Shown: positions 54,749 through 64,000 of the stretch, in pieces
Layout of the letters: every line of letters begins with the position of its first letter
Position numbering within the stretch: the stretch's first letter is position 1
Source of the DNA: Archivesica marissinica
Taxonomy: Eukaryota > Mollusca > Bivalvia > Venerida > Vesicomyidae
Assembly (NCBI GenBank): GCA_014843695.1
Contig: CM026393.1
Span: forward strand, 9,077,536-9,141,535
Direction of reading: 5' to 3'
DNA: 64,000 bases
Made by a program: the position numbers and the translations under genes
Notes under the pieces: model-generated
What the model saw: only the letters and a program-made list of their open reading frames with translations
Told to the model about the DNA's origin: nothing
The model's database searches: none

Positions 54749-57700
54749 ACGACAATCAATGACATATATTGTGCTATCTACCTGCTACTACCGGCCCACT
54801 ACCATCAATGACATATATTGTGCTACCTACCCGCTACTACCGGTCCACTGCCATCAATGGCATATATTGTGCTACCTACCTGCTACTACCGGCCCACTAC
54901 CACCAATGGCATATATTGTGCTATTTACCTGCTACTACCGGCCCACTAACACCAATGACATATATTGTGCTACCTACCTGCTACTACCGGTCCAGAACGA
55001 TCAATGACATATATTCTACTACCTACCTGCTACTACCGGCCCACTACTACCAATGACATATATTGTGCTACCTACCTGCTACTACCGGCCCACTACCATC
55101 TATGACATATATTGTGCTACCTACCTGCTACTACCGGCCCACTACCACCAATGACATATATTGTGCTACCTACCTGCTACTACCGGGCCCACTACCATCA
55201 ATGGCATATATTGTGCTAACCTACCTCTACTACCGGCCCACTACCATCAATACATATATTCTGCTATCTACCTGCTACTACCGGCCCACTACCATCAATG
55301 AATATATTGTGCTACCTACAGGCCCACTACCATCAATGCCATATATTGTGCTACCTACCCGCCACTACCGGCCCACTGCCATCAATGGCATATATTGTGC
55401 TACCTACCTGCTACTACCGGCCCACTACCACCAATGGCATATATTGTGCTATTTACCTGCTACTACCGGCCCACTAACACCAATGACATATATTGTGCTA
55501 CCTACCTGCTACTACCGGCCCACTACATCAATGACAAATATTCTACTACCTACCTGCTACTACCGGCCCACTACACCAATGACATATATTGTGCTACCTA
55601 CCTGCTACTACCGGCCCACTACCATCTATGACATATATTGTGCTACCTACCTGCTACTACCGGCCCACTACCATCAATGACATATATTGTGCTACCTACC
55701 TGCTACTACCGGCCCACTACCATCAATGACATATATTGTGCTACCTACCTGCTACTACCGGCCCACTACCATCTATGACAAATATTGTGCTACCTACCGG
55801 CCCACTACCATATATTGTGCTACCTACCTGCTACTACCGGCCCACTGCCATCAATGGCATATATTGTGCTACCTACCTGCTACTACTTGCCCACTAACAT
55901 CAATGTCATATATTGTGCTACCTACCTGCTACTACCGGCCCACTACCATCAATGACATATATTGTGCTACCTACCTGCTACTACCGGCCCACTACCATCA
56001 ATGACATATATTGTGCTACCTACCTGCTACTACCAGCCCACTACCATCAATGACATATATTCTGCTACCTACCTGCTACTACCGGCCCACTACCATCTAT
56101 GACAAATATTGTGCTACCTACCGGCCCACTACCATATATTGTGCTACCTACCCGCTACTACTGGCCCACTGCCATCAATGGCATATATTGTGCTACCTAC
56201 CTGCTACTACCTGCCCACTAACATGAATGTCATATATTGTGCTACCTACCTGCTACTACCGGCCCACTACCACCAATGACATATAGTGTGCTACCTACCT
56301 GCTAATACCGGTCCACTGCCATCAATGACATATATAGTGCTACCTACCTGCTACTACTGACCCACTACAATCAATGACATCTATTATGCTACCTACCTGC
56401 TACTACCGGCCCACTACCATCAATGACATATATTGTGCTACCTACCTGCTACTACCGGTCCACTGCCATCAATGACATATATTTTGCTACCTACCTGCTA
56501 CTACCGGCCCACTACCACCAATGGCATATATTGTGGTATTTACCTGCTACTACCGGCCCACTAACACCAATGACATATATTGTGCTACCTACCTGCTACT
56601 ACTGGCCCACTACCATCAATGACATATATTCTGCTACCTACCTGCTATTACCGGCCCACTACCATCAATAACATATATATTTCTACCTACCTGATACTAC
56701 CGGCCCACTACCATCAATGACAAATACTGTGCTACCTACCTGCTACTACCGGCCCACTACTATCAATGTCATATATTGTGCTACCTACCTGCTACTACTG
56801 ACCCACTACCATCAATGACTAATATTGTGCTACCTACCTGCTACTACCGGACCACTGCCATCAATGACATATATTGTGCTAACTACCTGCTACTACCGGC
56901 CCACTACCATCAATGGCATATATTGTGCTATTTACCTGCTACTACCGGCCAACTAACACCAATGACATATATTGTGCTACCTACCTGCTACTACTGACCC
57001 ACTGCCATCAATGGCATATATTGTGCTACCTACCTGCTACTTCCGGCCCACTACCATCAATGACATATATTCTGCTACCTACCTGCTACTACCGGCCCAC
57101 TACCATCAATGACATATATTGTGCTACCTACAGGCCCACTACCATCAATGCCATATATTGTGCTACCTACCCGCCACTACCGGCCCACTACCATCAATGG
57201 CATATATTGTGCTATCTACCCGCTACTACCGGCCCACTGCCATCAATGGCATATATTGTGCTACCTACCCGCTACTACCGGCCCACGACAATCAATGACA
57301 TCTATTGTGCTAGCTACCTGCTACTACCGGCCCACTACCATCAATGACATATATCGTGCTACCTACCTGCTACTACCGGTCCACTGCCATCAATGACATA
57401 TATTGTGCTACCTACCTGCTACTACCGGCCCACTACCACCAATGGCATATATTGTGGTATTTACCTGCTACTACCGGCCCACTAACACCAATGACATATA
57501 TTGTGCTACCTACCTGCTACTACCGGTCCAGAACGATCAATGACATATATTCTACTACCTACCTGCTAATACCGGCCCACTACTACCAATGACATATATT
57601 GTGCTACCTACCTGCTACTACCGGCCCACTACCATCTATGACATATATTGTGCTACCTACCTGCTACTACCGGCCCACTACCACCAATGACATATATTGT

Positions 57701-60700
57701 GCTACCTACCTGCTACTACCGGCCCACTACCATCAATGGCATATATTGTGCTACCTACCTGCTACTTCCGGCCCACTACCATCAATGACATATATTCTGC
57801 TACCTACCTGCTACTACCGGCCCACTACCATCAATGACATATATTGTGCTACCTACAGGCCCACTACCATCAATGCCATATATTGTGCTACCTACCCGCC
57901 ACTACCGGCCCACTGCCATCAATGGCATATATTGTGCTACCTACCTGCTACTACCGGCCCACTACCATCAATGGCATATATTGTGCTATCTACCCGCTAC
58001 TACCGGCCCACTGCCATCAATGGCATATATTGTGCTGCCTACCCGCTACTACCGGCCCACGACAATCAATGACATCTATTGTGCTAGCTACCTGCTACTA
58101 CCGGCCCACTACCATCAATGACATATATCGTGCTACCTACCTGCTACTACCGGTCCACTGCCATCAATGACAAATATTGTGCTACCTACCTGCTACTACC
58201 GGCCCACTACCACCAATGGCATATATTGTGCTATTTACCTGCTATTACCGGCCCACTAACACCAATGACATATATTGTGCTACCTACCTGCTACTACCGG
58301 TCCAGTACGATCAATGACATATATTCTACTACCTACCTGCTACTACCGGCCCACTACCATCAATGACATATATTGTGCTACCTACCTGCTACTACCGGTC
58401 CACTGCCATCAATGACATATATTTTGCTACCTACCTGCTACTACCGGCCCACTACCACCAATGGCATATATTGTGGTATTTACCTGCTACTACCGGCCCA
58501 CTAACACCAATGACATATATTGTGCTCCCTACCTGCTACTACTGGCCCACTACCATCAATGACATATATTCTGCTACCTACCTGCTATTACCGGCCCACT
58601 ACCATCAATAACCTATATATTTCTACCTACCTGATACTACCGGCCCACTACCATCAATGACAAATACTGTGCTACCTACCTGCTACTACCGGCCCACTAC
58701 TATCAATGTCATATATTGTGCTACCTACCTGCTACTACTGACCCACTACTATCAATGACTAATATTGTGCTACCTACCTGCTACTACCGGACCACTGCCA
58801 TCAATGACATATATTGTGCTAACTACCTGCTACTACCGGCCCACTACCATCAATGGCATATATTGTGCTATTTACCTGCTACTACCGGCCAACTAACACC
58901 AATGACATATATTGTGCTACCTACCTGCTACTACTGACCCACTGCCATCAATGGCATATATTGTGCTACCTACCTGCTACTTCCGGCCCACTACCATCAA
59001 TGACATATATTCTGCTACCTACCTGCTACTACCGGCCCACTACCATCAATGACATATATTGTGCTACCTACAGGCCCACTACCATCAATGCCATATATTG
59101 TGCTACCTACCCGCCACTACCGGCCCACTACCATCAATGGCATATATTGTGCTATCTACCCGCTACTACCGGCCCACTGCCATCAATGGCATATATTGTG
59201 CTACCTACCCGCTACTACCGGCCCACGACAATCAATGACATCTATTGTGCTAGCTACCTGCTACTACCGGCCCACTACCATCAATGACATATATCGTGCT
59301 ACCTACCTGCTACTACCGGTCCACTGACATCAATAACATATATTGTGCTACCTACCTGCTACTACCGGCCCACTACCACCAATGGCATATATTGTGCTAT
59401 TTACCTGCTAACTACCGGCCCCACTAACACCAATGACATCTCTTGGCATACCTACCTGCTCCACCGGTTTCCAGAACGATCAATGACCATTATATTCTAC
59501 GTAACCGAATATACCATGCTAATACGGCCCCTACCTACCAATGACATATTTGTGCTAGCCTACCTGCTACTACCGGCGCCACGACCATATATGCTATATT
59601 GTGCTCCCTTACCTTCTACTACCGCCCACTACCACCATTACATAGTTGATGGTCTACCTAACCTGCTACTCTACGGCGCTCCCTACCATCAGTGCCTATA
59701 TTTGCTAACCTACCTGCGTACTTCCGGCCCCTCCAGCAATGACAGTATATTCTGCGTACCTACCTGCTACTACCGGCCCACTACCATCAATGACATATAT
59801 TGTGCTACCTACAGGCCCACTACCATCAATGCCATATATTGTGCTACCTACCCGCCACTACCGGCCCACTGCCATCAATGGCATATATTGTGCTACCTAC
59901 CTGCTACTACCGGCCCACTACCATCAATGGCATATATTGTGCTATCTACCCGCTACTACCGGCCCACTGCCATCAATGGCATATATTGTGCTGCCTACCC
60001 GCTACTACCGGCCCACGACAATCAATGACATCTATTGTGCTAGCTACCTGCTACTACCGGCCCACTACCATCAATGACATATATCGTGCTACCTACCTGC
60101 TACTACCGGTCCACTGCCATCAATGACAAATATTGTGCTACCTACCTGCTACTACCGGCCCACTACCACCAATGGCATATATTGTGCTATTTACCTGCTA
60201 TTACCGGCCCACTAACACCAATGACATATATTGTGCTACCTACCTGCTACTACCGGTCCAGTACGATCAATGACATATATTCTACTACCTACCTGCTACT
60301 ACCGGCCCACTACCACCAATGACATATATTGTGCTACCTACCTGCTACTACCGGCCCACTACCATCTATGACATATATTGTGCTACCTACCTGCTACTAC
60401 CGGCCCACTACCATCAATGACATATATTGTGCTACCTACCTGCTACTACCAGCCCACTACCATCAATGACATATATTCTGCTACCTACCTGCTACTACCG
60501 GCCCACTACCATCTATGACAAATATTGTGCTACCTACCGGCCCACTACCATATATTGTGCTACCTACCCGCTACTACCGGCCCACTGCCATCAATGGCAT
60601 ATATTGTGCTACCTACCTGCTACTACTTGCCCACTAACATCAATGTCATATATTGTGCTACCTACCTGCTACTACCGGCCCACTACCATCTATGACATAT

Positions 60701-63700
60701 ATTGTGCTACCTACCTGCTACTACCGGCCCACTACCATCAATGACATATATTGTGCTACCTACCTGCTACTACCAGCCCACTACCATCAATGACATATAT
60801 TCTGCTACCTACCTGCTACTACCGGCCCACTACCATCTATGACATTTGTGTTGGTTATATTGTGCTACCTACCTGCTACTACCGGCCCACTGCCATCAAT
60901 GGCATATATTGTGCTACCTACCTGCTACTACCTGCCCACTAACATCAATGACATATATTGTGCTACCTACCTGCTACTACCGGCCCACTACCACCAATGA
61001 CATATATTGTGCTACCTACCTGCTACTACCGGCCCACTACCATCTATGACATATATTGTGCTACCTACCTGCTACTACCGGCCCACTACCATCAATGACA
61101 TATATTCTGCTACCTACCTGCTACTACCGGCCCACTACCATCAATGACATATATTGTGCTACCTACCTGCTACTACTGACCCACTACAATCAATGACATA
61201 TATTGTGCTACCTACCGGCCCACTACCATCAATGCCATATATTGTGCTACCTACCCGCTACTACCGGCCCACTGCCATCAATGGCATATATTGTGCTACC
61301 TACCTTCTACTACCGGCCCACTACCATCAATGGCATATATTGTGCTATCTACCCGCTACTACCGGCCCACTGCCATCAATGGCATGTATTGTGCTACCTA
61401 CCGTACTACCGGCCCACTACCTCAATGGCATATATTGTGCTACGTACTGCTACTACCTGCCCACTACCATCAATGGCATATATTGTGCTAACTACCTGCT
61501 ACTACTGGCCCACTGCCATCAATGGCATCTATTGTGCTACCTACTTGCTACTACCGGTCCACTACCACCAATGGCATATACTGTGCTATTTACCTGCTAC
61601 TATCGGCCCACTAACACCAATAACATATATTGTGCTCCCTATCTGCTACTACCGGCCTACTACCATCAATGGCATATATTGTGCTACCTACCTGCTAATA
61701 CCTGCCCACTACCATCAATGATATATATTGTGCTACCTACCTGCTACTACCGGCCCACTACCATCAATGACATATATTTTGCTACCTACCTTCTACTACC
61801 GGCCCACTACCACCAATGACATATATTGTGCTACCTACCTGCTACTACAGGCCCACTACCACCAATGACATATATTGTGCTACCTACCTGCTACTACCGG
61901 CCCACTACCATCAATGTCATATATTGTGCTACCTACCTACTACTACCGGCCCACTACCATCAATGACATATATTCTGCTACCTACCTGCTAATAACGGCC
62001 CACTACCATCAATGACATATATTGTGCTACCTACCTGCTACTACCGGTCCACTGCCATCAATGACATATATTGTGCTACTTACCTGCTACTACCGGCCCA
62101 CTACCACCAATGGCATATATTGTGGTATTTACCTGCTACTAGCGGCCCACTAACACCAATGACATATATTGTGCTACCTACCTGCTACTACTGGCCCACT
62201 AGCATCAATGACATATATGCTGCTACCTAGCTGCTACTACCGGCCCACTACCATCTATGACATATATTCTGCTACCTACCTGCTACTACCGGCCCACTAC
62301 CATCTATGATATATATTCTGCTACCTACCGGCCCACTACCATCACTGCGATATATTGTGCTACCTACCCGCTACTACCGGCTCACTGCCATCAATGGCAT
62401 ATATTGTGCTACCTACCTGCTACTACCGGTCCACTACCATCAATGACATATATTGTGCTACCTACCTGCTACTACCGGCCCACTAACACCATGACATATA
62501 TTGTGGTACCTACCCGCCACTACCGTCCACTGCCATCAATGGCAAATATTGTGCTAACTACCGGCTACTACCGGCCCACGACAATCAATGACATCAATTG
62601 TGCTACCTACTTGCTACTACCGGTCCACTACCACCAATGGCATATAGTGTGCTATTTACCTGCTACTACCGGCCCACTACCACCAATGACATATATTGTG
62701 CTACCTACCTGCTACTACCGGCCCACTACCATCAATGTCATATATTGTGCTACCTACCTACTACTACCGGCCCACTACCATCAATGACATATATTCTGCT
62801 ACCTACCTGCTACTACCGGCCCACTAAACCATGACATATATTGTGGTACCTACCCGCCACTACCGTCCACTGCCATCAATGGCAAATATTGTGCTAACTA
62901 CCGGCTACTACCGGCCCACGACAATCAATGACATCAATTGTGCTACCTACTTGCTACTACCGGTCCACTACCACCAATGGCATATAGTGTGCTATTTACC
63001 TGCTACTACCGGCCCACTACCACCAATGACATATATTGTGCTACCTACCTGCTACTACCGGCCCACTACCATCAATGTCATATATTGTGCTACCTACCTA
63101 CTACTACCGGCCCACTACCATCAATGACATATATTCTGCTACCTACCTGCTACTACCGGCCCACTGCCATCAATGACATATATTGTGCTACCTACCTGCT
63201 ACTACCGGTCCACTGCCATCAATGACATATATTGTGCTACCTACCTGCTACTACCGGCCCACTACCACCAATGGCATATATTGTGGTATTTACCTGCTAC
63301 TAGCGGCCCACTAACACCAATGACATATATTGTGCTACCTACCTGCTACTACTGGCCCACTAGCATCAATGACATATATGCTGCTACCTAGCTGCTACTA
63401 CCGGCCCACTACCATCTATGACATATATTCTGCTACCTACCTGCTACTACCGGCCCACTACCATCTATGATATATATTCTGCTACCTACCGGCCCACTAC
63501 CATCACTGCGATATATTGTGCTACCTACCCGCTACTACCGGCTCACTGCCATCAATGGCATATATTGTGCTACCTACCTGCTACTACCGGTCCACTACCA
63601 TCAATGACATATATTGTGCTACCTACCTGCTACTACCGGCCCACTAACACCAATGACATATATTGTGGTACCTACCCGCCACTACCGGTCCACTGCCATC

Positions 63701-64000
63701 AATGGCAAATATTGTGCTAACTACCGGCTACTACCGGCCCACGACAATCAATGACATCAATTGTGCTACCTACTTGCTACTACCGGTCCACTACCACCAA
63801 TGGCATATAGTGTGCTATTTACCTGCTACTACCGGCCCACTAACACCAATAACATATATTGTGCTACCTACCTTCTACTACCGGCACACTACCATCAATG
63901 ACATATATTCTGCTACCTACCTGCTACTACCGGCACACTACCATCAATGACATATATTGTGCTACCTACAGGCCCACTACCATCAATGCCATATATTGTG
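54749..64000. repeat. 49-bp satellite, about 189 copies, continues past the window, with higher-order structure
   Basis: Units contain catatattgtgctacctacc and tgctactaccggcccactac plus caYcaatg. Variants (ggtccactgcc, ttgtggtattt, shortened units lacking 'tgctactac') recur in fixed order. Blocks at 56423-57400 reappear at 58363-59330 (shift 1940), 57844-58170 at 59800-60126 (shift 1956) and 62012-62500 at 63173-63660 (shift 1161). Open frames of up to 227 codons are artefacts. Confidence 0.97.

Noticed and set aside
54749..64000. CRISPR-like array, since units near 49 bp alternate conserved and variable parts
   Set aside because: The units are directly contiguous, variability is a few substitutions rather than unique spacers, there are no cas genes and the DNA is eukaryotic.

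Overview
Kind of organism. The window is animal nuclear DNA, AT-rich and repeat-laden. Evidence: a multi-exon EGF-mucin membrane-protein gene with GT/AG introns, tRNA-derived SINEs, decayed LINE and Tc1-like elements, and a complete Ty3/gypsy-type LTR retrotransposon. The SINE core (close to the widespread 'tttctccgggtactcc' block) and the minisatellite load suggest a marine invertebrate, most likely a bivalve mollusc. That assignment is inference; no housekeeping gene here allows a firm call. By rough addition of array lengths, tandem repeats make up more than half of the roughly 62 kb of known sequence. There are two placeholder gaps of exactly 1000 N (9491-10490, 53749-54748).

Layout. 1-6.9 kb: six unrelated minisatellites (units about 44, 29, 69, 14, 34 and 27 bp), with a probable last coding exon of an unidentified plus-strand gene between the first two (881-1006). 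7-9.5 kb: a TG-rich array running into the first gap. 10.5-17.8 kb: an LTR retrotransposon with one intact 1535-residue Gag-Pol frame in the order Gag-protease-integrase-RT-RNase H, i.e. integrase upstream of RT, as in Gmr1-type elements. 17.8-27.5 kb: SINE copies, a fold-back element with an AT-rich internal array, a 32-bp array, a LINE 3' fragment split by a TTAA-flanked miniature element, and a second element with related ends.

27.7-36.9 kb (minus strand): the main host gene. Four phase-compatible exons encode EGF-like domains, about 38 copies of a 19-residue Thr/Ser-rich repeat, and a C-terminal membrane helix. Its 5' end is not found. Each of the three introns is dominated by different tandem DNA (49-bp array; a 650-bp ACGC tract; 46-bp plus 26-bp arrays).

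37-47 kb: more SINE copies, a decayed LINE with a mutated RT active site, a 58-bp array, an inverted SINE pair, and a decayed Tc1-like transposase with an intron-like insertion. 47-64 kb: almost pure satellite: a 28-bp array, a 5.6-kb array of a 50-bp unit, a gap, then at least 9.2 kb of a 49-bp unit with 1.94-kb and 1.16-kb higher-order duplications, running off the window.

How it fits together. Only two pieces look like host coding sequence: the 881-1006 exon and the EGF-mucin gene. One mobile element is coding-complete (the LTR element). Everything else is fossil transposons and tandem repeats. Most long open frames inside arrays are artefacts of repeats lacking stop codons and are not annotated.
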